DNA from: Prorocentrum cordatum
Lineage: Eukaryota > Sar > Dinophyceae > Prorocentrales > Prorocentraceae
Direction of reading: 5' to 3'
DNA length: 64,000 nucleotides
Assembly: GCA_963575745.1 (NCBI GenBank)
Contig: CAUYUJ010020604.1
Span: forward strand, 445,748 to 509,747
The notes below the pieces were generated by a model that was not told the origin of the DNA, did no database searches, and saw only the letters and a list, made by a program, of their open reading frames with translations. Below are positions 8,252 to 19,024 of the stretch, one piece after another; positions within the stretch are counted from its first letter, which is position 1; the number at the start of each line of letters is the position of its first letter. The translations under genes were made by a program, and so were the position numbers.

Positions 8252-8643
8252 GATGGGCACGGAAAGAATGTCGGCGGCGAGCGAGGGGGGGAATTGAGAA
8301 GGAGAAGGCCTTCTCAGAAGGCGGCGGGACTTCTCAGAAGCCCTCGCGCCTTCTGAGAAGTTTTTTGTGTCTTCGGGGAAGGCTTAGAAAACTTCTCAGA
8401 AGTCCGGGGGGCTTCCGAGCCTTCTGAGAAGGTACGCCCCTTCTCACTTCCCCCCCTGGCTCGCCGCCTAGAATGGGTACGATGCCCAGCAGCAGTTCCT
8501 GTCCATTTTGAACAGGGCTCGCTGTCCGCGCCGCCGCGGCCTGTGTCCATTTGAGACGGAAGGCCGCCTGCCCAAGAGCGGCCGCTGCTGGTTTGGGACA
8601 ACATTTGCTGTTGGGCATTGTGCCCACTGTTTCCGTGCCCATT
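8252..8643. mobile_element. MITE family F, copy 2 (interrupted by family G)
   Basis: Outer ends GATGGGCACGGAAAGAATG and TGTTTCCGTGCCCATTT are inverted repeats that continue into ATGCCCA(G/A)CAGCA, about 40 bp in all. The element is split at GAATG by a complete family G element (8271-8470). Rejoining at GAATG restores the sequence seen in copy 1 at about 4985. No clear duplication found for F itself. Confidence 0.85.
8271..8470. mobile_element. MITE family G, copy 1 (200 bp, duplication GAATG)
   Basis: Ends TCGGCGGCGAGCGAGGGGGG and CCCCCCCTGGCTCGCCGCCTA are inverted repeats. The interior has repeated CTTCTCAGAAG/CTTCTGAGAAG palindromes. It is flanked by GAATG at 8266-8270 and 8471-8475. Inserted inside a family F element, so G moved after F. 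A partial copy is at 36717-36882 and a related element at 62296-62455. Confidence 0.92.
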
Positions 8644-8658
8644 TCGGGGGGGCCTGGC

Positions 8659-8764
8659 GGTGGTGTGCTCTCCTGCTGTGCTCGGTCGCTCTGTCCGCGC
8701 TCTCCTCGCAGGGTGGCGTGCTTTCCTGCTGTGCTCGGTCGCTCTGTCCGCGCTCTCTTCGCAG
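8659..8764 (+). repeat. 53-bp tandem duplication ending in CGCAG
   Basis: Two adjacent copies, 8659-8711 and 8712-8764, differ at a few bases. Each holds CCTGCTGTGCTCGGTCGCTC and ends with a pyrimidine-rich TCTCNTCGCAG that looks like a splice acceptor. Confidence 0.9.
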
Positions 8765-8810
8765 GCCCACCAATCTCGGCGGTGTGCCTCCACCGAGGGA
8801 AGGAGATCCC

Positions 8811-8879
8811 GATCTCGGTGCTGGTGGTAGCAGTTCTGGCTTCCAAGGTGGCCGAAATAGTGCCACCAGCACCGAGATC
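8811..8879. repeat. Perfect 17-bp inverted repeat
   Basis: GATCTCGGTGCTGGTGG at 8811-8827 and its exact inverse at 8863-8879, separated by 35 bp. Likely hairpin. No run of T follows. Confidence 0.9.
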
Positions 8880-8884
8880 TAGGA

Positions 8885-9435
8885 TCATCTTCCCCCTGTG
8901 TTGGTGAGGGTGTTGGTGTTGGTGCCCACTTCCAGGCCTCCAAAATCTCCCCTTTTGCTGTCCGCTCTGCATCGCCGCGTTGCTCGACCCTGGGCCGCCA
9001 CCGCGTGCCTTCAGGAGCACCGCGCGGCCACGCCCGCACCTGCGCTCGTGATTCGCAGTGGTGGCGGACACAAGCGGTGTGTGTGTGTGCGTGTGAGGGC
9101 ACGGGGGTGAAGAATAGGTGTCATTGCTTCACTCGGTGACTTCCTTCATCCTCGCGTCGGCTGACGCAGGTGCGCGCGAGAGAGGAAAAGAGAGGTGGAT
9201 GTGCATGTGGGCGTGTTTTTGTTTATGGTTGTGGGTGTTCTCGCGCGCGTGAGCAGGCGTTGTGACCAAGCGCCTCGTCCTCACCCGTGTCATTGTCCCC
9301 GTGCCCATGCCTGTCCCGTTGCCCCTGCCCTTGCCCCTCCGTGTGCTCCTCCGCGATCTGTATCCCTAGGCCTCGTTCCCAGGCCCGCGAGCGCCCGTCT
9401 CCCTTCTCCTCTGACGCCCGCGGCGGGAGGCCACG
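8885..9435. other. No supported gene
   Basis: Mixed GC-rich sequence. A frame at about 8950-9060 (SPLLLSALHRRVARPWAATA) follows CCCACTTCCAG and could be an exon, but support is weak. Short TGTG tract near 9080. Confidence 0.4.
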
Positions 9436-9732
9436 ATGTCGGTGGACACTCAGTGGCTCGGTGTTTCGGAGACCTTCGAGGTGGGCATTTGGCCGCAGCG
9501 GAGAGTGGGCTGTGAGGGGTGTCTCAGATTCGGTGGGGGCGACGGTTCTGGGTGTGTGGAGGGAGAGCTGCGTGAGGTCTGGCGTAATGGACATTTCGCG
9601 CTTCTGCCGGAGCCCGTCTCCTCCAAATGCATATATGTGACGGCGTGCATGCAAATGGATGGCGGCAGTGAGCTCGTCGAATTCAGAAGTACTCAACTTT
9701 GCCCTCAACTTGACACGAAATTCTGCCGATAG
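9436..9732 (+). CDS. Unidentified 98-codon reading frame
   Basis: ATG to TAG, starting MSVDTQWLGVSETFEVGIWP, with a Cys/Gly patch (VGCEGCLRFGGGDGSGC) and a C-terminus of ordinary composition. Unlike its neighbours it is not low-complexity. No domain recognised. It could be a real exon with its own start, or a fragment. The sequence becomes AT-richer at its 3-prime end, where the reverse-strand frame begins. Confidence 0.35.
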   Translation: MSVDTQWLGVSETFEVGIWPQRRVGCEGCLRFGGGDGSGCVEGELREVWRNGHFALLPEPVSSKCIYVTACMQMDGGSELVEFRSTQLCPQLDTKFCR

Positions 9733-9750
9733 GTTTTAGTGGACATGCTT

Positions 9751-10023
9751 CTAGCGGCCCCGTGCGCCATTATAACATGTAATCAACACACGCGTCGAAG
9801 GAATGCGAACTCTAGGCATGTCACCGCTCAGTTCCCGAAAGAGTGTGGCGAGCCTCAGCGGTTTTTGCCCCGTGCCATAATGAATAATGAGACGACGTTC
9901 TGATTGCTTTAGTTGGTTGGTCTGTGAATCGACGACAAACAAGTCACGTAGGCGCAACTTGCGCCCAAATTGGCCCATGGCACTGGCGTCGTAGACCCAC
10001 ATAGGATACACACACACACACAC
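9751..10023 (-). CDS. Unidentified reverse-strand reading frame, 90 codons
   Basis: Read on the minus strand from 10023 to 9751, it is rich in ordinary residues: YDASAMGQFGRKLRLRDLFV, then RRLIIHYGTGQ and RLATLFRELSGDMPRVRI. The local sequence (9640-10660) is visibly less GC-rich than its surroundings, suggesting an inserted element, perhaps an old retrotransposon. No catalytic motif seen. Confidence 0.35.
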   Translation of the reverse strand: MCVCVYPMWVYDASAMGQFGRKLRLRDLFVVDSQTNQLKQSERRLIIHYGTGQKPLRLATLFRELSGDMPRVRIPSTRVLITCYNGARGR

Positions 10024-10239
10024 TGGTTATTCCGGTGTTCACAGATCGCGGCGAAAAGTACATCCCCAGGCCGAAAGTTCTTTCCTCTTGTATTGCAACT
10101 ATGAGAACACCGATGGATCCAATTGGATTATTTTTTTCGGGTGTGCGACAGTGTCGTGGATCCTATTTCTGTCTTGCGCGGATCCAATTTCCCGTGTGTG
10201 CAAAAAAACCATGGACCCCATTACTTTTTGGGAATACAT

Positions 10240-10662
10240 CTACGGATGTGTGGATCTGTTGACCAAAGCCATGATTATACGTGAGAAGGGGGTCCTTCCT
10301 AGGACGGAGAGGGGAAGGAGTAGGGAGGAGACACGAAGCCGAAGACAGCGCCACATGTATCCGCTCACCTGAGCGGCACGTCGCTTCCGACATTCGGGGC
10401 TCAAGAAGAAAATCTCTCGGCCTGCGTAAGTATGAGCTTCACTTCGAATGCTGTTTAGCCCAGTGTGTTCACAATTATGCGTTGTATTTCGTCCTTGTCT
10501 ATAAATTTCTTGAAGAACCGGATGGAAGCTGGCGAAAGGCAAACATGAGGGTTGACACGAAGGTTTGCGATACATCACGTGCAAATCAAACCACCGGATT
10601 CGGATTACGGCTTTCTCCTTGAGTACGAGACGCGTTTTCTTTGAATAGGACAATGAACCCAT
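10240..10662. other. AT-richer segment with long frames on both strands
   Basis: The minus strand is open for 140 codons (10662 to 10240) and the plus strand for 113 (10281 to 10622), neither with a recognisable domain. Only one could be real. Continues the compositionally distinct block begun at 9640. Confidence 0.3.
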
Positions 10663-10679
10663 AGGTGTCGGTCGTTTTT

Positions 10680-10900
10680 CTCATTGAAACAGGCGGATCG
10701 CGAACGAGTCGAAGGTGGGTCGAACGCGGGTCGCAGATGAGACATGGGCGAGTATCGCGCGATTCGCAGGTGGATCGCAGCAGGTCGCGTGCAGTTTATC
10801 GGCAATCGTTGGCAGGTCGGGTCGCGTGCCACGGCCGCGGGCATGTCGTAGACAGGTCGCCTATTGGTCGGGGATAGGGCGCAGAAGCGTCTCGGGCGGG
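10680..10900. repeat. Degenerate GGTCGC-type repeats
   Basis: Irregular recurrences of GGTCG, GTCGCA and GATCGC, such as GGTGGGTCGAACGCGGGTCG and CAGGTCGGGTCGCG. Too diverged for a clear period. Confidence 0.5.
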
Positions 10901-11049
10901 CCGTGGTTGGAACGCGGGCGACGACGGCGAGAACAGAAGCATCAGCAAGACTGAAAATGCGACGCCCAGTGGATCTGCCTTCAGCACGCATCCTGGGACA
11001 CTGCGAGGCCAGCGGCCGCTGCCTCTGGCCTCCATGCCGCAGGCATCAA

Positions 11050-11740
11050 ACAGCCGCTCGTCTCCATTGTCCTCGGCGCGTCGTCATCCTCCCACCGCTT
11101 CTGTTACTCCTTCTCCAGCGGGGGCGGGGCTGGTGTGACCTTCTCATCTAGTTCAAGGGCCCTTGTCGGGCCGTGCAAAGGGGCATTCTCTCTTCTAGTG
11201 GGCCCTCTTTTATCCGCTAGGGCCCCATGGGCTCTGCCTCGGGCCCTCTCATGGCCACGCCCTCTGGACCACTTGCCGCTCTTCCGGGGCCTACTGGAGC
11301 TTCCTGGAGCGCTTCCAGGGCGCCCACGGTGTGACATACTCGGCGCTCTTGCGGGCTCCTGGTTACGCAGATGCAAAATTCGGTCAGCCCCGGCAGTTTT
11401 TGGTCCTGGCAATATTGCAGCAGATTCTTGCCGGGGGAGCATGGGGCCCTTCGCAACTTACGAGGTGTCGTGGCATTGGGGCCGCAGGTCCATTACATGT
11501 GTTCCATGTGGCCAGCGGCTCCCTGGGAGCGCGAACCCAGCGCGTGTTGTAAGGGATTGTGGCCTTGGGAGCTCCGAGTCGTAGTCTTTTACCAGGGGCC
11601 ATGGCCTTGCGAGCGCGGGCCCCTGGAGACAATTTTTTTTTATCCACCCAATGGATAACGCATGTTATCCCCCCCCTCCCCCCCCCCCCGTAGCGGTGAC
11701 GCCTCGGCCCCGATCCAGCGCGCGATCCCGGGCAGCCTAG
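11050..11740. other. Intergenic, with GGGCCC-rich phrases
   Basis: Many short phrases of the type CAAGGGCCCTTG, GGGCCCTC and GGAGCGCGGGCCC, and a T9 run followed by TATCCACCCAATGGATAACG, which has short inverted repeats. Similar phrases recur at 14690-14780. No gene supported. Confidence 0.5.
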
Positions 11741-12316
11741 GGTCTGTTGTGCACGCGGGCGTGCATTGTGGTGCACGCAGGCAGTGCGGTGTGCACGGGC
11801 GTTCTGGCGCGTTCTGGAGCACGCATCCGTCGTGGCAGCAGCAGCCGTGGTGCACGCAGGCATAAGGGGTGCACGCAAGCATTGTGTACACATCACAGGC
11901 CCTGTGGTGTACACAGGCGCCGTGGTGTACACAATCGCTGTAGTGCACAAGGTCGCTACGATGCAAGCGTGCGTTGTGGGCTATAAGAGACTGTTCTTTT
12001 TAGGGTCCGGCGATCAACTGGGCTATCGGGCTCGTCCCCCCCTCCCCCCCCCCAGGATAACCTAACTTAGTCAGTTGTGCAGGTTCGGCGGGGAGCGCTG
12101 GGAACTCGCAGGGAGCGCTGTTTCCAACGGCACGTTGATGTTCGCAACAGCATGCTGATGTTTGGATGCGCGTTGGCGAATCGTTGGGCTTGGAGTGGCA
12201 CGGGGAGACGACGACGACGACAGACGACGACTGACGACGACAGATGACGACTGACGACGACAGATGACGACAGACGACGACAGACGACGACAGACGACGA
12301 CGACGACCGACGACAA

Positions 12317-12405
<89 letters not shown>

Positions 12406-14420
12406 CGACGTCGTCCATTGCGGTGTGCGCAGGCACCGAAGCGATTTGGTGCGCGCAGTTGCTGTTGTTGCAGCAGGATGTGTTGTGTAAGTGCCCAGGA
12501 TATGTTGTGTAAATACCCAGGCGTTGTTAGACACGCAAGCATAACGGCACGCAGGTCGCGCGGTGCACGCGGGCATCATGATGCACCAGGCGATGTGGTG
12601 AAGACAGGTTCTGTGGTGTGCACAACTGTCCCTGCAACATCAGTTACCATTCACGCAGGCATCCCAGGCATGGTGGTGTACAGAAACATTGTGATGCACG
12701 GTCATTGCGGTGTACCACGCCTTGTGGTATACAAGTGCGTTGCGGTGTACACATCCGTTGTTGTGCACACATTCGCTCTGGTGTACACATGCGTTGTGGG
12801 CCCAAAAGACGGGGCTGTGCCCTGCGCAGGAAATACCAATAATCACAATTAGCTTACATATTGGATTCGATACGTTCGGATCCCCTGCGATTTTCTGGAG
12901 TTCGGTCCCGCCGGGGGTCTTGGAAGTGTACGCAGTTCTGTAGTGTACGCAAGCACTTTGGTGCACGAGTATGGCACTGAAGCAGCAAACGTGCTTCACA
13001 TAGGCGTCGTCGTGTACACAGGCAGTGTGTGTGTGTGTGTGTGGTGTACACAGGCGCTGCGGTGCACACGGCTGCTGTAGTGTACACAAGCATTGTGGTG
13101 TACACAGACATTGTTGTGTAGACAGGCGCTGCGGTGTACACAAGCAGCTGTGGAGTACAAAGACCTCGTGGCGCACGCTAGACAGGCGCTGTGGTGTACG
13201 CAAGCATGGTCGGCCAGAAACGGGGAGACCGCACCCCGGCCCAGAAAAATCTATAATCACAAGTAACCTAAATATTGAATTTGATACATTCGGGCTGGGC
13301 CCCCGGGGGTTTTCCAGATTTGGTCCCTGGCAGGACCTTGGAGGTGCACGGAAGCGTTGTGGCGCAAATGTTCGCCATGCGCTGTGGTGCACGCGGCTCC
13401 TGTGGTGTGCACACGCACCGCAGTGTACACAGGCGCTGCGGTGCGCGCAGAAGCCTCTGGTGCAGCTGCACTTGTGTTGTGCAAGACCGTTGTGGCGCAC
13501 ACATGTTGTGTAGTACTCACAGGCGGTATAGTGTACACAAGATTTCGCGGCTACGCTTAGCAACCGCATCCCGCGTATTCAATGCGAGCTGTCCAGACAT
13601 CCTTAGACATTCTCAGACAGCGCCCGCATCGTCGCAGCACCAATAGTAGCATCGCGGCAGCATCGTTAGCAATTGTAGGGGCCGCAGCACCAGTGCGTGC
13701 GGGCATATGCAGGGCTGCCCACAGCGCGAAGGTTAGGTTATCGGCTGGCCCCCCCCTCCCTCCCTCCCCGGATGACCCGAGTTATTAATGGGCCCACGCA
13801 TATTTTTGCACTTTTTCCTCCTCCTCCTCCTCCCTCTTCATTTCCGTGCGCACAGGCGTTGTGTTTCACATTCGCTGTGTGCTCAAAATGTCCAAGCGTT
13901 CTTCGGGCCAGAAAAAAACAATAATCACAATTAGATCATAATATTGGGTCTGAGACATTCGGCCCCCCAGCAATTTCCGGAATGTTGGCTCCGTCGGGGC
14001 TGTGGAGGTGTACGCAAACTTTGTGATACACGCAGGCAGAGTGGTGCACGCGGATGGGTGCTGAAACAGCAACTGTGGTAACAATCATCACAGGCGTTGC
14101 AGTGCAGACGGCTGTTGTGGTGTACATCGGCGTTGATGTGTGTGTAAAGGTATTCTCCTGGGGCCAGAAAAACAAACAATCACAACCAACTCAGATATTG
14201 AATGTGATACGTTCGGGCCCCCGACGATTTTCCGGAGCTTGGCCCCGTCTGTATTGCCTTCAGGCGTACACGAATTTTGCGGTGTGAGCAGGCGCTGTGG
14301 TGCACAGTGGGTGCTGAAACAGCGGCTGTGGTGCACGCAGGCTCCGTGGTGTGCACAGATCGCGCGATGTACACAGTCGCCGTGGTGCACACACATACGA
14401 TTTCTGTAGCAGACCTGGTG
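11740..14420. repeat. Composite GTGCACGCAGGC / GTGTACACAGGC minisatellite
   Basis: Long degenerate array of about 18-bp units such as GTGGTGTACACAGGCGCT and GTGGTGCACGCAGGC. Inside it are four copies of an AT-richer module of about 115 bp at about 12800, 13230, 13895 and 14160. Each runs from a (GGG)CCAGAAAA-like start through ATAATCACAA and ATATTGNNT to GATACNTTCGG and a TTTTCCGGAG-like end. C-runs with GTTATCC motifs separate sub-blocks at about 11670, 12035, 13740 and 14605. Confidence 0.85.
12205..12412. repeat. (GAC)n microsatellite
   Basis: Perfect (GAC)n over about 12313-12405, preceded by imperfect GACAGACGACGACT units. Confidence 0.97.
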
Positions 14421-14467
14421 CGGCATTGTACAGAGCCCGTGCTGTGTGCAGAGGCGCTGTGGGCTTG

Positions 14468-14471
<4 letters not shown>

Positions 14472-14506
<35 letters not shown>

Positions 14507-14508
14507 AC

Positions 14509-14558
<50 letters not shown>
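14472..14558. repeat. (GAC)n microsatellite
   Basis: Two GAC blocks split by ACTGAC. Same motif as 12205-12412, at the other end of the composite minisatellite. Confidence 0.97.
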
Positions 14559-14559
14559 T

Positions 14560-15283
14560 AGGCGGCGTGCCTCAGGGGGTGCGCGCCGCGGCCCCAGTTA
14601 CCGTTACCCCCCCTTCACGCCCCCCCACCGGGGAACACGCGTTATCCCCTCAAAATATAAGAATGGCACCCTGGCAATTTAATGCGCGATGATGTACGAT
14701 GTGTCGTGGCCTTCGGAGCGCGGGCCGGGTGTAATCTTCGTGGGCTCGTGGTTTTTGGAGCGCGGGCCCGTAGAATTTAGTTGATGTTGCGGAGGTCGTG
14801 GTTCCGGGAGAGTTGATCCCTGGTGAGTTCGCAAAGGATAGTGGATCGTGGAGGACGGATCGTTTTTGTCATCCCACTGGATATACAAAGGGAGAGGTAA
14901 GATACGACTCTACATTCCATGAGCATGAGACGAGTCTGCCGTGAGTGGCAGGGAACACCAGAGCATTGATGACACCCGCCGCTCCGCGTCAATATGGAGG
15001 GCCACCTGCACGCATTGGCTTGGGACATTTTGCGGTTATCTTCGGGTCTTCTTTTGGCCCTTTGGGGCCCTCCTTCTCTGGGGTCTCCCCGTGACCCTTC
15101 CTACTGTACCACTCGTGGGGCTTCATTCGGCAATCTCGTAAAACGGCGGACCTGGCTTGGCGGCTCTCAGCCCCGTCTTGCGGCCGTCTGGTGGTCTTCT
15201 TGGGGCCTGCCTTCGTCTTGTATATTCAGTGGTCTTCTTGGGCCATCCAGTCTTTTTCTTTGGGTCCCATTGGGTTTGTGTTA
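14560..15283. other. No supported gene
   Basis: C-run plus GTTATCC phrase near 14600-14660, GGAGCGCGGGCC phrases near 14715-14770, then TCTTGGGGCC-type phrases near 15180-15250. Nothing coding is convincing. Confidence 0.5.
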
Positions 15284-15458
15284 CAGTTGGGGCGCTGAAG
15301 AAGGAACCCTTTGCGTTGGGGAGGGGCTCGGTGTTCCTTGATTGTTTCACAGTTTGCCTCAGGCTTTCCTTAGGTTTTCGAAGGTAAATCGAAGTTGAAC
15401 CTGTGGGAAAAGGGGCCTCGTTCCTTATTTAGGGTTCCTTAGGTCAACGCCCCGACCG
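15284..15458. mobile_element. MITE family I, copy 1 (175 bp, TA-flanked)
   Basis: The left end CAGTTGGGGCGCTGAAGAAG and right end CAACGCCCCGACCG are imperfect inverted repeats, with GGAACCC motifs inside each end. Flanked by TA at 15282-15283 and 15459-15460. Copy 2 at 25691-25866 is also TA-flanked. A TA target and CAGT-like termini are typical of Tc1/mariner-derived MITEs. No coding capacity. Confidence 0.9.
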
Positions 15459-15799
15459 TATGCCAATGTGGGCCGTCTTGGGCACACGTCCAGGCTGAAT
15501 GGCGACGGAGGTATCACGCTTTTTATCCGTAAGGGCTTCGCCCCCTGTGGCCGGCCCCCTCTCTCGGAGAGTGGGCCATGGAAGAGCTAAGTCATGAGGC
15601 CTTGGCGCTGTCGTGAAGCAGTATCGAAACTTCATGCGGAGCCGATTCGCAATCAGCAAAACCAACTGATCACAAGAGGGGTTACCACACCTGGCGATTG
15701 GTAAGACGTGTATGGTTTACGGGCTTGGTTACCACACCTTGCGATTAAAGGGCCGAGGGAGTTCTCGCAGTTTGGGTTACCACGCCTTGCGATGGATGT

Positions 15800-16322
15800 G
15801 CGTGAAGGGTGGCACCGAATTTCAGAAATGTGGCAAATCCCTTGTGTTTTTGGACCCTGACCCCGCGGATCTGCGTGAGGGGTGGCACCGAATTTCAGAA
15901 ATGTGGCAAATCCCATGTGTTTTTGGACCCTGACCCCGCGGATCTGCGTGAGGGGTGGCACCGAATTTCAGAAATGTGGCAAATCCCTGTGTTTTTGGAC
16001 CCTGACCCCGCGGATCTGCGTGAGGGGTGGCACCGAATTTCAGAAATGTGGCAAATCCCATGTGTTTTTGGACCCTGACCCCGCGGATCTGCGTGAGGGG
16101 TGGCACCGAATTTCAGAAATGTGGCAAATCCCATGTGTTTTTGGACCCTGACCCCGCGGATCTGCGTGAGGGGTGGCACCGAATTTCAGAAATGTGGCAA
16201 ATCCATGTGTTTTTGGACCCTGACCCCGCGGATCTGCGTGAGGGGTGGCACCGAATTTCAGAAATGTGGCAAATCCCCTGTGTTTTTGGACCCTGACCCC
16301 GCGGATCTGCGTGAGGGGTGTC
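15800..16322 (+). repeat. 73-bp tandem repeat, about 7 copies
   Basis: Nearly identical units of 72-74 bp running from GCGTGAGGGGTGGCACCGAA through TTTCAGAAATGTGGCAAATC to GGACCCTGACCCCGCGGATC. Variation is mostly single-base indels around AAATCCCATGTG. The low divergence suggests recent expansion. Because 73 is not a multiple of 3, all frames stay open across it and those frames are spurious. Confidence 0.98.
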
Positions 16323-16700
16323 GATTTCGAGCCCCCCCAGCAATTCAGACAACGCGCCCAGGAGACGCTAAAAAATCTGGTTTGGGCCTCCCCCCCCTCG
16401 CGCGGTCAATCAACTAGTTACAGTAACCAGCAAGAAGCAGAACTGTAACACTGGAAACTACAAGCTACAACTGGCACAGGAAACTGCGAACCCGCGCCGA
16501 CAGCCTGGTGGCCCCACAAGGGGGCCGGCGGATAGCAATTTGGTGGCAGTCCGCAGTGGACGCGTCTTGCGGTTCCGGCCCCAAGACGGGGCGTGGTCCC
16601 CCAATCGATTCACCAGGAGCTGAGTTGGTTCAGGACCGGTCCGCGCCTGATTATGTCTACAGTTTTGCTCGTTCGTGCTCTGCCCCTCACCCGTTGACAG

Positions 16701-16886
16701 GTCGACCTGCCGCTCAGCCGCTTCTGCTGCGGCGCAGGCTCCCTGAAGGTGAGGCTGTTCGGAGTGAAGCCAGTGCGCGTCAAGGCATCAGCTGGCAATT
16801 CGGGGGGAGGAGGAGAAGGAGGACGGCGAGGAGACGAGGATCAGGAAGATGATGCGCAGCATAAATCGTTTCCGAGCTTGACGACA
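16701..16886 (+). CDS. Candidate exon, unidentified
   Basis: After CCGTTGACAG the frame opens immediately past an in-frame TGA and reads VDLPLSRFCCGAGSLKVRLF, then GVKPVRVKASAGNSG, then an acidic and Gly-rich tail to TGA at about 16884. The pattern of a stop just upstream of an AG and an open frame just after it is what a true acceptor would give. An alternative donor lies at CCTGAAG/GTGAGG (16750). No family recognised. Confidence 0.4.
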
Positions 16887-16934
16887 ATTTGAGTTGGGAC
16901 GACCAGTCGTGCGGCCACGCAGCGTTTTTCGTAA

Positions 16935-17062
16935 TGGCGGGATCTTATCGCACGACCAAATGAGTGCTCTGGTTTTTTCGGCCTCCGATTTAGCAGTCAG
17001 CACGCTGGAAAGGAGCCCCGAGCTTCTGGCTGCAGCATTCCGTTGCCGAGTTCCTGAAGAAG
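16935..17062 (+). CDS. Candidate exon with a GTAAGT donor
   Basis: The frame reads MSALVFSASDLAVSTLERSP, then ELLAAAFRCRVPEE, and ends at CTGAAGAAG followed by GTAAGTAC, a consensus 5-prime splice site. An acceptor may be GATTTAGCAG. Probably belongs with the exon at 16701. Function unknown. Confidence 0.45.
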
Positions 17063-17254
17063 GTAAGTACTTCGTGGACGGATGTTGTCTCATCAGATGG
17101 GCGCCGGATCCCTCCCTTCCAATCTTCTCATTCGTTGGCTCGTGTCGTGTTTGTTTTTGCTGACCTCGTTTCTGTTCTTGCCCAAGTTCATTCCTGCCCT
17201 AAGTTTTGCGTCCCATGCCGCCGTGCCAGCATACTCAAAGCAATGTATCGGCAT

Positions 17255-17480
17255 CATCCCGACATGTTTATACGATATGTGCGTCGCCCCCCCCCCCCAG
17301 GGGCGACGCGCGCATCGAGAAATCTTGTGGTATATATGTGCGTCTATGCGTCGTGGCGGGCGCTTTCTGGCCACGCCGCTCGGGAAACGGTATACTACAA
17401 GATGGGCATGCCAGGAGTGCGGGTCGTACGCTCGCCCCCAAGGCGGACAGCAGGCATCAGCACGTCTCTGTGCGTCCCAA
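17255..17480 (+). repeat. Dispersed repeat M, copy 1
   Basis: Homologous to 39225-39440. Shared blocks include ATGTGCGTCGCCCC, GAGAAATCTTGT, CGTCGTGGCGGGCGCTTTCT, CCGCTCGGGAAACG and CACGTCTCTGTGCGTCCCA (CATGTCTCTG in copy 2). ATCTTGTNGTA pairs with TACTACAAGAT within it. No terminal inverted repeats or duplication seen. Confidence 0.8.
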
Positions 17481-17529
17481 GATGGGCGCAGGCATCTCGC
17501 GGTCTGTGCGCACGTTTCCACGCGTCGGT

Positions 17530-18034
17530 CAGCGCCCGGTGGTGCACGCCCTCCGCCGCTGGCCGCGCGGGAAGCGAGCTGTCCTGGGGTCAGGTGGGGG
17601 CCACGCGCCGGGGCCTCCTGACGACCTGGCCGGGTCGCGTCGGAGCTCCTCTCGGAGGCGGATGGGCCTCCTGCCCCGACGCGTCGATTCGCGACTTGGC
17701 CGTCTTCGGTCCGCGCGAGGGCGTCGCGGCCGTCGTTTTTGCGGGTCCAGGTCCGCCGGTTTGTCGGCCCTGGGCCGTTCTCACTGAAGCGTGGTTTTTG
17801 CTACAGGGAGGCTCGTCCACCGCCGATGATCGGGGCCTCCGATGGCCACAGCTGGGCTCTCGCCGCGTGCATGGCTGGCCACCTCGGGGCCGACGCGGGG
17901 GCCTGCTGGGCCACCTTGGGCGAGGATGTCCTCCCGGGGCTCTGGGCAGAGCTGGGAGCCATCCTGCGGCGCCCGGGGGCCGTCTTGAGGCCTTCTGGGG
18001 GGCATCCCGGGAGCACAGGGCGATACAGGACTAG
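17530..18034 (+). CDS. Coding-like GC-rich frame, unidentified
   Basis: The open frame includes ASCPDASIRDLAVFGPREGV, then AAVVFAGPGPPVCRPWAVL up to a TGCTACAG acceptor-like site near 17807. The downstream part (17880-18030) falls into CTTGGG/GGCCGTCTTG phrases typical of intergenic repeats here. At best 17560-17800 is coding. Confidence 0.25.
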
Positions 18035-18159
18035 CCAGTGGTCCTGTTCCTGTCCCGTTGGAGGCGTGCAGAGATGAACACCCGCGGGTCTGCTCACGCT
18101 TACAGGCCTGCAGGTCTGCAGTCCTCATGTGCTCTCTCGTCTTCGTCCTTATCCTCACC

Positions 18160-18423
18160 GTCGTCACCGTCATTAACGCCATCATCGTCACCGTCACCGT
18201 TACTTGCCATCACGTTCATCGTCGTGATCCTCATCCTCACCGCCATCATTCGATGTACCTCATCACCGTCATCGTCATCATCATCACCATCATCCCTGTT
18301 CGCGTCAACATTGTTGCCTCCCCATCGTCATCCCCGTTGTCCCCATTGGCATCGTCACCATCCTCTCCGTCAGCCTCATCAATGTAAAATAATGTTCCCC
18401 ATCACCGTCATCATCGGCATCTG

Positions 18424-18487
<64 letters not shown>

Positions 18488-18960
18488 AATCATCATCATC
18501 ACCATCACCATTAGCATCGCCATCGCCATCCTCATCAGTATCATCATCACCATCATAGCATCGCCATCACCATCATCATATCATCACCGCCAGCGCCACC
18601 ATCATTATCATGTTCACCATCACCATCAAACTCACCATCAGCATTACCATCACCAGTATCAGTACCATCATCATCATCACCATCATCATCACCATTATCA
18701 TCATCACCATCATCATCGCCATCAGCATCATAATCAACATCGTCATCATTATCATTACCATCGCCAAGATCATCATTATCACCACCATTATCATCATCAC
18801 TATCATCATCACCATCATCATTATGATGATTACCATCTTCACTAACATCATCTTTGACAACATCATCGTCACCACCTCCATCATTATCATCATTACCATC
18901 ATCATCACCATCATCATCAGCAGCATCATCATCGTCATCAGCAGCATCATCATCATCGCG
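18160..18960. repeat. (ATC)n microsatellite region
   Basis: Perfect (ATC)n at about 18424-18490, surrounded by several hundred bases of degenerate CATCACCATC. Confidence 0.97.
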
Positions 18961-19024
18961 TCGACGACCTCGGCCACGGTTGCTCGGCTTGTCTCTCCTC
19001 GGCCGACTTTCGCGCTGCCGCGCG

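Noticed and set aside
7067-8356. A 429-codon plus-strand frame
   Set aside because: It runs through (TG)n, GC-rich sequence of unclear strand and MITEs F and G. At most small parts could be coding.
8659-8764. Duplicated exon
   Set aside because: The 53-bp unit is not a multiple of three and no frame is conserved between copies; treated as a tandem duplication.
15780-16320. CRISPR-like regular array
   Set aside because: Units are contiguous 73-bp tandem repeats with no unique spacers, and the genome is eukaryotic.
18423-18845. Ile- or His-rich membrane-like or metal-binding proteins
   Set aside because: Translation of (ATC)n.
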